A stretch of 64,000 bases of DNA, from the NCBI GenBank assembly GCA_023957155.1, contig JAMLHK010000003.1, forward strand, positions 342,238 to 406,237, read 5' to 3'. This DNA is from Chitinophagaceae bacterium. Its GTDB lineage: Bacteria > Bacteroidota > Bacteroidia > Chitinophagales > Chitinophagaceae. The first letter of the stretch is position 1; each line of letters starts with the position of its first letter. Positions 37,373-46,049 of this stretch are shown here, piece after piece. Below the pieces are notes generated by a model. The model was not told the DNA's origin and made no database searches. It saw only the letters and a list, made by a program, of their open reading frames with translations. Position numbers and translations under genes: made by a program.

Positions 37373-38950
37373 ATGAAGCAAGCGATCATCCTCACCTGCT
37401 TAACTGTTGCGATTATATGCACAGGCACGATCTCCATCTCTGCCCAGGGCAACCTGTCGGGCAGCTTTGAAACCAACTCCGTTTATTATTTGAATGACAG
37501 CAGGGCCGGTATTATTGCACCCGATGATAAAACAGGATCCAATAATTATTTTAAGTTAGATTACCGCTATAAGAAATTCAGCGCAGGAGTTCAATACGAA
37601 GCCTACCTGCCGGTATTACAGGGATTACCTTCAACGCTGCGTAACAGCGGATTGACCTTTAAGTACGCCTCTTTCCAGGACAGCAATTTTTCAGTTACAG
37701 CAGGCGATTTTTATGATCAGTTAGGCAACGGGCTGATCTTCAGGGCCTATGAAGAAAGGGCTATCGGTCTCAATACCGCGGTGGAAGGCGTGCGGCTGGC
37801 TTATTCATTCCGCAACCTGGTTAACGTAAAAGGCTTTGCCGGGCGTTCCCGGGAATTTATGGACCGGGCTGCATCGAATGTAAAAGGCGGAAGCCTGTCG
37901 GTAGATATCGCTTCAGCGCTCCGGCTGGAACGTTCCACCGCTAATGCGGCAATCCATATCATTAACCGCTATGTCGCTTATGCGGGCCAGGAACCCATTG
38001 ATCCTAACGTGCAAGCCTATTCTTTCACCATGGACTGGACGATAGATGCGTTCAGCTTCCAGGGTGAGTATGCATATAAATCGAGAGACAACAGCACTTA
38101 TTCCAATAACAGGAACAAAGACGGAAGCGCACTGCTCCTGGAAATCGGGTATAACACACCCGGTTTTGGAAGCTCGCTGACATTGCGGCGGTTAGAATAT
38201 ATGCAGTTGGGCACTACGCGCGGCATAACCGGCATTGGGCGCGACCTGAATTATTTACCTGCGCTAACAAAGCAACACAGCTATTCGCTGGCCATGCTGA
38301 ACCCGCACAATACCATGGGTAATGAAGAAACCGGCGGGCAGCTCGATATTCAGTATAACGTAAAACAGGGAAGCCTGCTTGGAGGAAAATACGGAATACC
38401 CTTGTCGCTAAATGCGTCTACCTACTATAACCTGCAGGGTGATGTGGTTAACGGCTATTCTTTTTTTACACCGGGAAGCACAAAATATTTCCGGGACATT
38501 AATATAGAGATGGAGAAAAGGATCAGCGCTTCCGTGCTCACTCATTTATTTTACGCCAACCAGCAATTCAATCCCATGGTCATCGGCAAAGAAAACAGCC
38601 TCTATACATCGCATACCCTTGCAGGTGATCTGCGCTGGCAGCTGAAGCAGGCACAATCTCTCCGGTTTGAGCTGCAGCACCTGTGGAGCAAAGATTACCA
38701 GAAGAATTGGGCGGCAGCCCTGGTAGAGCTATCCGCTTCTCCCGCCTTTACCTGTTTTATAGGAGATATGTATAATTATGGCGACACTAATATGCATTAC
38801 TACAAGCTCGGGGGAAGCTATAGCTTTTCCCGCACGCGCGTTGGGCTTACCTACGGCAGAAGCAGGGAAGGGCTGATCTGTGCGGGAGGGGTTTGCCTGT
38901 ATATGCCTGCCTATACCGGTTTAAATCTTTCTTTAACGTCATCTTTTTAA
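37373..38950 (+). CDS. DUF6029-family outer-membrane beta-barrel protein
   Basis: A 525-residue protein with signal peptide (ending near SISAQG) and a long series of alternating amphipathic beta strands, ending in the aromatic-hydrophobic tail LNLSLTSSF, typical of an outer-membrane barrel. The start GNLSGSFETNSVYYLNDS matches my memory of DUF6029 proteins. Its function is unknown; association with TlpA and Omp28 genes suggests a secretion or uptake channel in the same pathway. It lies within the six-gene operon. Confidence 0.75.
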   Translation: MKQAIILTCLTVAIICTGTISISAQGNLSGSFETNSVYYLNDSRAGIIAPDDKTGSNNYFKLDYRYKKFSAGVQYEAYLPVLQGLPSTLRNSGLTFKYASFQDSNFSVTAGDFYDQLGNGLIFRAYEERAIGLNTAVEGVRLAYSFRNLVNVKGFAGRSREFMDRAASNVKGGSLSVDIASALRLERSTANAAIHIINRYVAYAGQEPIDPNVQAYSFTMDWTIDAFSFQGEYAYKSRDNSTYSNNRNKDGSALLLEIGYNTPGFGSSLTLRRLEYMQLGTTRGITGIGRDLNYLPALTKQHSYSLAMLNPHNTMGNEETGGQLDIQYNVKQGSLLGGKYGIPLSLNASTYYNLQGDVVNGYSFFTPGSTKYFRDINIEMEKRISASVLTHLFYANQQFNPMVIGKENSLYTSHTLAGDLRWQLKQAQSLRFELQHLWSKDYQKNWAAALVELSASPAFTCFIGDMYNYGDTNMHYYKLGGSYSFSRTRVGLTYGRSREGLICAGGVCLYMPAYTGLNLSLTSSF

Positions 38951-38962
38951 TAACAAATACCC

Positions 38963-39808
38963 ATGAGCGTTATGTTTAAAATATTTTCGGCTTGCGCGGT
39001 TGTTCTGGTAATGAGCGCCTGTACAAAAGGCAGCGGAGAGGGAGGCAACCCGGATGAAACACCCGGATCCACATTTACAAAAAATGTGCTGATCATGGAA
39101 TTTGTTTCATTTGATTGCGTGTACTGTCCCAGGGTATCCGACCGGTTGAAGGAGGCTTCCGAAATACAATATCCCGGCCGAATTGATATAATAAGTGTGC
39201 ATGGCCGGTTAGATGAAACAGATCCCATGGAGTTCAGCCATTACAAGCAGTTCCAGAATTATTTTTACGGTGTTACCGGGTATCCCGGCGTGATAACAGA
39301 CCAGCGGGATGATCTTGTTGCCGTTGGTGAATTTGACGCCGCATCCGGGTCTTTCTTAGGAAGGCTGAAAGCACAAACCCCGATCGGTATCGCGATCAAT
39401 ACCACGATGATCGCTGAAAATACGGTAAAGGTTGACGTGCAGGTATCCAACAAAGGAGAAGCCGGATCAGATTATCGCCTTGCCGTTGCCGTATTGGAAA
39501 ATGATATACCGTATAAGCAGGCCGATCTTGTTGACGGCGCCCTGAAATGGATTGAAGATTACCGGCATTTTCACGTGCTCCGCACTTTCCTGAGCGATAA
39601 TTATTTCGGAGATGCTATCGGCACTTTATCCGCTAATACCATCTATTCAAAAACCTTTTCCTATGATATACCTGCCGGCTATAAAAAGGAAAACCTTTCG
39701 TTCGTAGCCTATGTAATAGAAGCAAAAGGCTTTTCTCACCGGGTTTCGGTTAACAGCCGTTCTGTGGATATTGGGAAATCCATTGATTTTTCGGGAAAGA
39801 TAAAATAA
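38963..39808 (+). CDS. Omp28-family outer-membrane lipoprotein
   Basis: A 281-residue lipoprotein (lipobox MSAC, Cys 20) of the Omp28 type: a thioredoxin-like N-terminal half with FVSFDCVYCPR (Cys 52 and 55, a CxxC site) and a C-terminal beta-rich half. Omp28 proteins are surface proteins of Bacteroidota with unclear function; the CxxC makes it a plausible partner of the TlpA-like protein encoded two genes upstream. It starts 12 bases after DUF6029 and is the last gene of the operon. Confidence 0.85.
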   Translation: MSVMFKIFSACAVVLVMSACTKGSGEGGNPDETPGSTFTKNVLIMEFVSFDCVYCPRVSDRLKEASEIQYPGRIDIISVHGRLDETDPMEFSHYKQFQNYFYGVTGYPGVITDQRDDLVAVGEFDAASGSFLGRLKAQTPIGIAINTTMIAENTVKVDVQVSNKGEAGSDYRLAVAVLENDIPYKQADLVDGALKWIEDYRHFHVLRTFLSDNYFGDAIGTLSANTIYSKTFSYDIPAGYKKENLSFVAYVIEAKGFSHRVSVNSRSVDIGKSIDFSGKIK

Positions 39809-39828
39809 GTGTTACCCATTTTTTAAAT

Positions 39829-39889
39829 GGTGCTGTGGTCGAGTGGTCAGGCAAAGCTCTGCACACTGGTTCGAATCCGGTCAGCACCT
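39829..39889 (+). pseudogene. Truncated tRNA-Cys-like gene (anticodon arm deleted)
   Basis: GGTGCTG and CAGCACC form a perfect acceptor stem, the D arm and a TTCGAAT T-loop are present, and the segment AAGCTCTGCA is the 5' half of a Cys (GCA) anticodon arm. The 3' half of that arm and the variable loop (about 11 bases) are missing, so the RNA is only 61 bases. It lies 20 bases after the Omp28 gene and is probably a tRNA pseudogene. Confidence 0.75.
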
Positions 39890-40169
39890 CAACTATAAAG
39901 TATTGTATCGTAATTTCCTGCAGGTAGCATTTTCTGCTATCCTCTGCAAAATCTGCGGGATGAAAAACCGGGGGTTGACACAACAATAATCATTCCTCAG
40001 CCATAAAGTATTGCCGGATTTTATAACATTGACATCCCGGCGGCCATTCACATTTCATTTTCATTTTTTTAAAAAATTTTAACAAAATCATTTTTCCCGG
40101 ATTTTTATTTTCGTACACCTTATTCAGGTGCTATTATTTTATTAATGGATGTAAACATTTATTAATGCT

Positions 40170-41006
40170 ATGTTAGCGAACAAATTCTACACCCGCCAAA
40201 ACTATTACCGGGTCTTTATTTTCTGTTTATTGTCTTTTTATCTCTTTTCACCGGCTCATGCCCAACAACGGAAATCAACTTTTACGGCACGCCTGATCAA
40301 TATTGAATCCGTGGTAAAAGATCCTTTCCGGTACAATCTCTCCCTGTACAACGGTAGCGGCCACACGCAGATCTATGCCTTGCAAACCCAGGCTCCGGAT
40401 GGCTGGATGGCCTTGTTCCGTACAGACGGCAGCCAGGTAGCCGCTTTGAAGCTCGATTCGGGGAAAACGCAGGACATTGCTACAGAGATCATGGCGTCAC
40501 CATTTGCCAAACCGGGGAAGTATACCATACCGGTAACTGCGATCAGCAGCACGGATACACTCCGGCTGGAGCTGGAAGCGGTAGTAAAGGGCAGCTATGG
40601 ACTGGAGCTTACCACACCTACAGGCAGGTTGAGCGATGATATTACGGAAGGCAGCAGCAGGCAGCTCAGGCTGACAGCTAAAAACACGGGCACGCTACCT
40701 CTTGATAACCTGGAGCTTTCGGCACAATCTCCCACCCAATGGAGCGCAAGCTTTGCACTACCGAAAATAGAAAGGCTCGACCCCGGCCAGTCGCAGGATA
40801 TTGAGGTTAAGCTCAGCGTACCCGACAAGACCATTGCCGGAGATTATATGACCACATTTACCGCAAAGAACAATTACACCAGCGCTAATGCAACATTTCG
40901 CATGACCGTAAAAACATCGCTGCTTTCCGGCTGGATCGGCATCCTGGTGATATTGCTTGCCTTAGGAATGGTTTATTACCTGATTCGTAAATACGGTAGA
41001 AGATAA
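40170..41006 (+). CDS. Exported NEW3-domain protein of an ABC exporter operon
   Basis: A 278-residue protein with a signal peptide (ending near AHAQ), two immunoglobulin-like beta-sandwich regions and a C-terminal membrane helix at about residues 255-275 followed by basic residues. The second domain (GSSRQLRLTAKNTGTLPLDNL) matches the NEW3 alpha-galactosidase-associated type. Such proteins are found beside ABC-2 exporters of the COG1470 type. It is six bases upstream of the ATPase gene. Its role is unknown; binding or presentation of substrate in the periplasm is possible. Confidence 0.75.
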   Translation: MLANKFYTRQNYYRVFIFCLLSFYLFSPAHAQQRKSTFTARLINIESVVKDPFRYNLSLYNGSGHTQIYALQTQAPDGWMALFRTDGSQVAALKLDSGKTQDIATEIMASPFAKPGKYTIPVTAISSTDTLRLELEAVVKGSYGLELTTPTGRLSDDITEGSSRQLRLTAKNTGTLPLDNLELSAQSPTQWSASFALPKIERLDPGQSQDIEVKLSVPDKTIAGDYMTTFTAKNNYTSANATFRMTVKTSLLSGWIGILVILLALGMVYYLIRKYGRR

Positions 41007-41011
41007 ACGTC

Positions 41012-42025
41012 ATGCAAAATCCTATCATTGAACTGGAAGAGTTGACAAAAAGCTACGGTTCTGTGAAGGCGGTAGACCATCTTTCCCTTACAATCGGCAG
41101 AGGTGAAATCTTCGGTTTGCTGGGGCCTAACGGTGCGGGCAAAACCACGGCCATACTCATGATGCTCGGACTCACAGAACCAGACTCCGGCATTGCCCGC
41201 GTTTGTGGCATCAATGCCACCAGCAATCCTATTGCAGTAAAGCGCAAAGTAGGGTATATGCCCGATAGCGTGGGCTTTTATGATGGTATGACCGCAGCAG
41301 AGAACCTGATGTATATAGGCAGGCTCAACGGAATTACGGAAAATGAACTGTTGCCCAAAATACAGGCTACTATGGAGACCGTAGGACTGGCTGATGAGAT
41401 GCATAAAAAAACTTCTGTCTACTCCCGCGGTATGAAACAACGGCTTGGCCTGGCAGATCTGCTGATCAGGGAGCCGGAAGTAGTTATACTTGATGAGCCT
41501 ACCCTCGGCATAGATCCTACAGGTATAAAAGATTTTCTTACACTTATACACCGGCTGAGCCGGCAGCAGGGACTTACCGTGCTGCTATCGTCCCATCACC
41601 TGCACCAGGTACAGCAGGTTTGCGACCGCGTAGGCATTTTTGTAAGCGGAAAACTTGTGGTGGAAGGTAATATGGATACCCTCTCGCGTAATTTGTTTGG
41701 TGAAGCATCTTTTGCCGTACAGGTAACCTTCAGGAACAACCCGGATGAGCTCCGGGGACATACCGAAGCGCTGATGAAGCTTCCCGGTGTCAGGAATGTA
41801 ACCCTGCAGGAGAACGGTATAGACATATCCTGTGCTGAAAATATCACCCCGGACATTGTACGTTTTCTTGTGCACCAAGGGCTCGATATCACCAGTGTGC
41901 ACAAAAAAGAATTCGGGCTGGACGAAATTTATCACCGTTATTTTGAAAACAATCAAAAGCATATTTCCAATGGTAAGTCCACTGGTTTATTTCAAAGATC
42001 TTTTTTCAGGCGCAATAACGTATAA
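41012..42025 (+). CDS. ABC transporter ATP-binding protein
   Basis: A 337-residue ATPase of an ABC-2 type exporter. Walker A is GPNGAGKTT near residue 37, the signature YSRGMKQRLGLAD near 135, Walker B VVILDEPTLGIDP near 157 and the H-loop SSHHLHQV near 193. The C-terminal ~100 residues form the usual regulatory extension of this class. Its final 56 bases overlap the permease gene in another frame, implying tight translational coupling. The exported substrate is unknown. Confidence 0.93.
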   Translation: MQNPIIELEELTKSYGSVKAVDHLSLTIGRGEIFGLLGPNGAGKTTAILMMLGLTEPDSGIARVCGINATSNPIAVKRKVGYMPDSVGFYDGMTAAENLMYIGRLNGITENELLPKIQATMETVGLADEMHKKTSVYSRGMKQRLGLADLLIREPEVVILDEPTLGIDPTGIKDFLTLIHRLSRQQGLTVLLSSHHLHQVQQVCDRVGIFVSGKLVVEGNMDTLSRNLFGEASFAVQVTFRNNPDELRGHTEALMKLPGVRNVTLQENGIDISCAENITPDIVRFLVHQGLDITSVHKKEFGLDEIYHRYFENNQKHISNGKSTGLFQRSFFRRNNV

Positions 42026-42995
42026 GGATAAACGGAACAGGGAAGCGCCGAACCCGTTTTATGTCATGGTACGAAAGGAAGCCGGTGATCATATACGCAG
42101 CTGGCGTTTTATCGTAATGCTGCTGCTGGTTGTGCTTACCTTCTTAGGCTCTTTGTACGTATCGCTGAGCCATATCGGCAAAGCCGTGTCCAATATCAAA
42201 GACCCCGACCGGGTTTTCGTATATCTTAAGCTGCTGACCGTATCAGACGGGTCATTACCCACTTTTCATATTTTTATCAGCTTTCTTGGCCCTTTACTGG
42301 GCATCGCGCTCGGCTTTGACGCGGTAAATGCGGAACAGCAAAACGGCACCCTGGCACGCCTGATGGCGCAGCCGGTGTACCGGGATAATTTTTTGCTGGC
42401 AAAATTTTTTGGCGCACTGCTGGTAGTAAGCATTCTATTTGTGAGCCTCGCTTTGCTGATGACCGGCGGCGGGATGATCATAACCGGCGTGCTGGTGGAA
42501 CCCGTGGAGCTGCTTCGTATACTGGGATTCATTGTGCTAAGCATTTTATACATAGGCTTCTGGCTGAGCCTTTCCATCCTGCTGTCGGTCAGGTTCAGGA
42601 ATGCGGCCACCTCTGCATTGACCGCCATTGGAATATGGTTATTCTTTACCGTATTTTACCGGATCATTGTTAACCTCGTTGTTAGCGCCATGCTTCCCGA
42701 CTCCGGTATGCTGCGGCCCGAAGATATGCTGTCGTACAACAACCTTCTTTTATCTCTCCTGCGGTTTGCGCCCAGCCAGCTGTATACCGATGCGGCTACC
42801 ACCCTGCTGATGCCTTCTGTAAGAAGCCTGGGACCATTAACTATGGAACAGATGTCAGGCGCCATTCCTTCCCCGTTACCTTTGAAAGAAAGCCTCATGA
42901 TCGTCTGGCCGCAGGTTACCGGGCTTCTGGCGGCAACAGCACTCTGCTTTGCCCTCTCCTATTATCTTTTCATGCGCAGGGAAATCAGGTCGTAA
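41970..42995 (+). CDS. ABC-2 type transporter permease
   Basis: A 341-residue integral membrane protein with about six membrane segments and the long periplasmic loop after the first segment typical of ABC-2 permeases. It begins at the ATG at 41970 inside the ATPase gene; an open frame continues upstream to 41832 but that part is only the shadow of the ATPase. Landmarks include HIRSWRFIVMLLL near residue 38 and NGTLARLMAQPVYRD near 123. It would form the export channel with the preceding ATPase. Confidence 0.9.
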   Translation: MVSPLVYFKDLFSGAITYKDKRNREAPNPFYVMVRKEAGDHIRSWRFIVMLLLVVLTFLGSLYVSLSHIGKAVSNIKDPDRVFVYLKLLTVSDGSLPTFHIFISFLGPLLGIALGFDAVNAEQQNGTLARLMAQPVYRDNFLLAKFFGALLVVSILFVSLALLMTGGGMIITGVLVEPVELLRILGFIVLSILYIGFWLSLSILLSVRFRNAATSALTAIGIWLFFTVFYRIIVNLVVSAMLPDSGMLRPEDMLSYNNLLLSLLRFAPSQLYTDAATTLLMPSVRSLGPLTMEQMSGAIPSPLPLKESLMIVWPQVTGLLAATALCFALSYYLFMRREIRS

Positions 42996-43034
42996 AAAAC
43001 AGGTATTCCGGCATACCCCGGCAACAACCGGGAA

Positions 43035-43065
43035 TTTATTATAGGGCTATTCTTACCTATCTTTG
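43035..43065 (+). promoter_or_regulatory. Promoter of the GH28-like gene
   Basis: TTTA (43035-43038), 19-base spacer, TATCTTTG (43058-43065). The -7 box is perfect, the -33 box one base off. It is 70 bases before the start codon. Confidence 0.5.
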
Positions 43066-43135
43066 AAACAGGTACCGGCCGGTGATCCATTCCGGTTTGC
43101 ATTAACTATTTATACGCTGATTAAGAGATCTCTTT

Positions 43136-44623
43136 ATGAACAGAACGTTTCTTTTACCCGTGATCATATTATTTGCGGTTACTCCATTGCTCAGTTTTGC
43201 CCGGGTGATCATCTACCCGGCACCCAAAGGAGAGCCTCTTTCCAGTGACTATATTGTACGGATAAAAGGTAAAAAAGCGCCCGTTTACCTGGCACGCGTT
43301 TCCGCCATGCCCGTTAACCAGGTGTGGCCGGGATACCAGCGCCCGGTAGAACAAACGGAACTTGCTTCTTTTTGCCAGTTCGACACAGATGAGGAGGTTA
43401 CTGTTGAAATAACATCTTCTATTCCGGTCAGGAATGTAGTTGTACGTCCTTCGTCATACCAGATCAGGCCCGTGATCAAAGGCAACAAAATAGTACTCCG
43501 TATTACAAGACCGGGCCAGATCGTGGTTGAAGTGAATGATTCACATAAGGCATTACACCTGTTCACCAACCCGGTAGAACATCACCCGGTAACCCGGGGG
43601 GGAACAGACCTGCTGTATTTTGGCCCGGGGATACACGAAGCAGGCATTATTCATGCAAAAAATAATCAAACCATTTACCTGGCGGGAGGTGCGGTAGTAC
43701 ACGGCGTTATTTATGTAAAAGACGCAAGCCATGTTGTTATCCGCGGAAGAGGCATACTGGATGCAAGCGGGATAGGAAGATTTGATGCCAATAACATGAT
43801 ATATATTGACGGAAGCAGCCACATAAAGGTAGAAGGAGTGGTATTACGGGACGCTCATATATGGGCGCTTATGGTGCATAATTCAACGCATACGGAGATC
43901 AATAATGTTAAATTAGTGGGTCATTGGCGGTATAATGCCGATGGTATAGATATTGTGAACAGCAGCTATGCGTCAATCAGGAATTCATTTGTGCGGGCAT
44001 TTGATGACTGTATCGTTTTAAAAGGAGCCACCCCGTCTAACGGTGTAATGAAAGAGGTACTGATGGACAGTTGTGTGCTGTGGAATGATTGGGGAAGGGC
44101 GATAGAGATCGGCGCGGAAACCGCCATTGATTCTATTTCCGATATTGTTTTTCAAAACAGTGATATTATTCACTATGTACATATCGCCATGGATATCCAA
44201 AACGGCGACCGGGCGCATATTAGTAATGTCAGGTTCGATAATATACAGGTAGAGGGTCCGCTCCTGGAAAATGCTTTTTATGACAGTAAAGATTTCCCGA
44301 TTACAGATGTGAAGTCAGCTCAAAGCCATCAGCAAGCCATATCTTACCGGCCGGATCAGTTGGGTTTCCTTTTTGAAATAAACATACAGAAGAATAATTA
44401 CAGCAGGGATAGCGTACGAGGTACCGTACAGCATATCGTGTTTAACAACATAAAATATACCGGTGACCAATACCCGCATTCCAATTTTACCGGTTACTCT
44501 TCTCTTAATCGAATTAAGGATATCGTATTCAGCAATGTATTCATAAACGGGAAAAAGATCATGAGCCGGGAAGACCCCGGCTTTTCGGTTAACGAGCACG
44601 TGGAGCATTTAATTTTTAAATAA
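43136..44623 (+). CDS. GH28/GH49-like right-handed beta-helix glycosidase
   Basis: A 495-residue exported protein: signal peptide (ending near SFARV), a beta-sandwich N-terminal domain to about residue 150, then a parallel beta-helix. NADGIDIVNS near 281 and AFDDCIVLKG near 301 match the catalytic Asp motifs of polygalacturonase-like GH28 enzymes, but the usual GHG motif is replaced by AIEIGAE, and the N-terminal domain recalls GH49 dextranase/isopullulanase types. It probably hydrolyses a polysaccharide in the periplasm or outside the cell. It has no partner gene nearby, and the substrate is unknown. Confidence 0.8.
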   Translation: MNRTFLLPVIILFAVTPLLSFARVIIYPAPKGEPLSSDYIVRIKGKKAPVYLARVSAMPVNQVWPGYQRPVEQTELASFCQFDTDEEVTVEITSSIPVRNVVVRPSSYQIRPVIKGNKIVLRITRPGQIVVEVNDSHKALHLFTNPVEHHPVTRGGTDLLYFGPGIHEAGIIHAKNNQTIYLAGGAVVHGVIYVKDASHVVIRGRGILDASGIGRFDANNMIYIDGSSHIKVEGVVLRDAHIWALMVHNSTHTEINNVKLVGHWRYNADGIDIVNSSYASIRNSFVRAFDDCIVLKGATPSNGVMKEVLMDSCVLWNDWGRAIEIGAETAIDSISDIVFQNSDIIHYVHIAMDIQNGDRAHISNVRFDNIQVEGPLLENAFYDSKDFPITDVKSAQSHQQAISYRPDQLGFLFEINIQKNNYSRDSVRGTVQHIVFNNIKYTGDQYPHSNFTGYSSLNRIKDIVFSNVFINGKKIMSREDPGFSVNEHVEHLIFK

Positions 44624-44634
44624 GCGCCGGCTTA

Positions 44635-44790
44635 TCAGGATTTAAACAATTGCACATACTCGTTAAACAGGTATAGCTTACTACGTTGGGCTCCTGTAAT
44701 TTCTTTTACTATTTCCAGCCTTTCCAACAGCGCCATAAGGTTATACGCCGGCTTTAACGATACTCTCCCGGTGATTTGAATTTGCCTCTT
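44635..44790 (-). pseudogene. Fic-family C-terminal fragment
   Basis: The minus-strand frame ending at TGA 44635 reads ITGRVSLKPAYNLMALLERL followed by IVKEITGAQRSKLYLFNEY, the winged-helix tail seen after Fic domains. No start or Fic catalytic motif (HxFx(D/E)GNGR) is found upstream, so only about 50 codons survive. It marks the left edge of the accessory island. Confidence 0.75.
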
Positions 44791-45049
44791 ACCCCTTGCA
44801 GTAATATCTTATGTGCCTGTCCGCCTGGCTTAGCAATTGCAACACATTCATGTCGGTCAGCTCCAGGCTCTGTTAATCAGCCCCGGCTGAAAGCTTATAT
44901 ATGTACCCAATTGAAATTTTCCTATAAAATGACAATTAGCAGCTATCTAATGCGCTAAAACATAAAAAAACAACAATAGTAGAAATTTAATTATTATTTC
45001 CTGATTAAATTGTTTTTAAGCGTTTTCACAGCTAACTACCTGCCCTTCT

Positions 45050-45097
45050 TTACACATCCGTTACCTCCCTTACATCCACCAGGTGCGCAGCTTTATC
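45050..45097 (-). pseudogene. Fragment of the 202-residue protein gene at 46050
   Basis: The minus-strand frame spells KAAHLVDVREVTDV and a stop. The intact gene at 46050-46658 ends in EAAHLVDVREITHVGGC. DNA similarity continues on both sides (45031-45100 versus 46057-46149). So a second copy of this gene once stood here. Confidence 0.8.
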
Positions 45098-45206
45098 AAA
45101 TAGATTGCATTACACAGCATTTTGTAAATTAAGTGAGTTATGAATCACCAGGAAAAACACCGAAAATCGTATATCCGCATTGGTGAAATATTTTTGGGCG
45201 GCAGTT

Positions 45207-45506
45207 TTATTCGTCAATCCTGTTTTTTAAGTCCATTCGTTCGTGCAGAATTCTGATGATTTCAACTTCATCTTCCGCAATTTGTTGATAGAATATTATG
45301 TGTTTCCCGGTTCTTAGCCCGAGTAAGTTACTGTTTATTCCATCGTATTGTTTTCCAAGTTCTGGGTTTTCTCCAATTTGCATGCAGGCAAACTTCAATG
45401 TCAAATAATATCTGTCAGCCTGCTTTTCAGACCATTTTTCAAAAGTATAATCCCAAATATCATTTAAGTCGTCAATGGCTTCCTGTCTTAAAATAACTTT
45501 AGCCAT
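45207..45506 (-). CDS. parE: ParE-family toxin
   Basis: A 99-residue RelE/ParE-superfamily protein: IRQ-like start VILRQEAIDDLNDIWDYTFEKW, and the C-terminal strand HIIFYQQIAEDEVEIIRILHERMD, both classic for ParE toxins that poison DNA gyrase. It is the second gene of a pair, overlapping the antitoxin gene by eight bases, the normal antitoxin-toxin order. The coupling keeps the toxin below the antitoxin level. Confidence 0.93.
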   Translation of the reverse strand: MAKVILRQEAIDDLNDIWDYTFEKWSEKQADRYYLTLKFACMQIGENPELGKQYDGINSNLLGLRTGKHIIFYQQIAEDEVEIIRILHERMDLKNRIDE

Positions 45507-45747
45507 TTTTACTTTTTTCAGATTTTAATCTTTTCAAATTTTCGTCAAAGTCAAAATTTTCAACTCGTGGGCTGTTCAAGCCTTTCTGAATTGCAGCTCT
45601 CAATGCAGTAATTTTGCTTTCTTCATCTTCTAAAAGCCGAAGCCCGGCACGAATAACTTCACTCACGTTCTTATACCGTCCTGCTGATACCTGGCTACTT
45701 ACAAACTGGTCAAAATAGTCTCCGAGTGATATTGATGTATTTTTCAT
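45499..45747 (-). CDS. parD: ParD-family antitoxin
   Basis: An 82-residue antitoxin with an N-terminal ribbon-helix-helix (TSISLGDYFDQFVSSQVSAGRYKNVSEVIRAGLRLLE) that should bind its own promoter, and an acidic, flexible C-terminal half that wraps the toxin. It precedes and overlaps the toxin gene. The RHH motif and ParD type are clear from sequence. Confidence 0.93.
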   Translation of the reverse strand: MKNTSISLGDYFDQFVSSQVSAGRYKNVSEVIRAGLRLLEDEESKITALRAAIQKGLNSPRVENFDFDENLKRLKSEKSKNG

Positions 45748-45886
45748 TTTATCAAACTTTCCCCAAAGTTACCAAAAATTGGTAATTGTGCAAGTGTTTT
45801 AGTCACACCTTTTAGGTTTTTCTTTTTCAGTTCACCAAATTTGAAATTTGTTTCCATAAAAACTTCATCAATTCTCCCATTTTTAA

Positions 45887-45970
45887 GTCTCGTGAGACAC
45901 GAGCCCTGGCGACAGATCCTACCTCGCCGTGTTACTATCTCCCGTCGCCCCGGCACGCGTCTCACGTGCC
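45887..45970. repeat. REP-like long imperfect hairpin
   Basis: CGTGAGACACGAGCCCTGGC continued by GAC on the left arm pairs with GTCGCCCCGGCACGCGTCTC continued by ACG on the right, 19 of 23 positions, with a 34-base loop. Each arm is also partly palindromic by itself (CTCGTG-AGA-CACGAG; GGCACG...CGTGCC). It lies upstream of parD, and a frame running through it has no coding signal. Such structures are typical of REP/MITE elements. Confidence 0.7.
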
Positions 45971-46049
45971 GGAAAGAAGAAAAGGTGAAGACATACACCA
46001 GTACGGAAAATAGTGTAAAGCAGAACCATTCCCCTTGCATCAAATGCCA

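Noticed and set aside
39750-39986. Minus-strand frame with TGFEPVCRALPDHSTTAP
   Set aside because: It is the complement of the truncated tRNA-Cys and the end of Omp28, not a protein.
45744-46043. 99-residue minus-strand frame upstream of parD
   Set aside because: It runs through the REP-like hairpin, has Arg-rich low-quality sequence, and no family motif.
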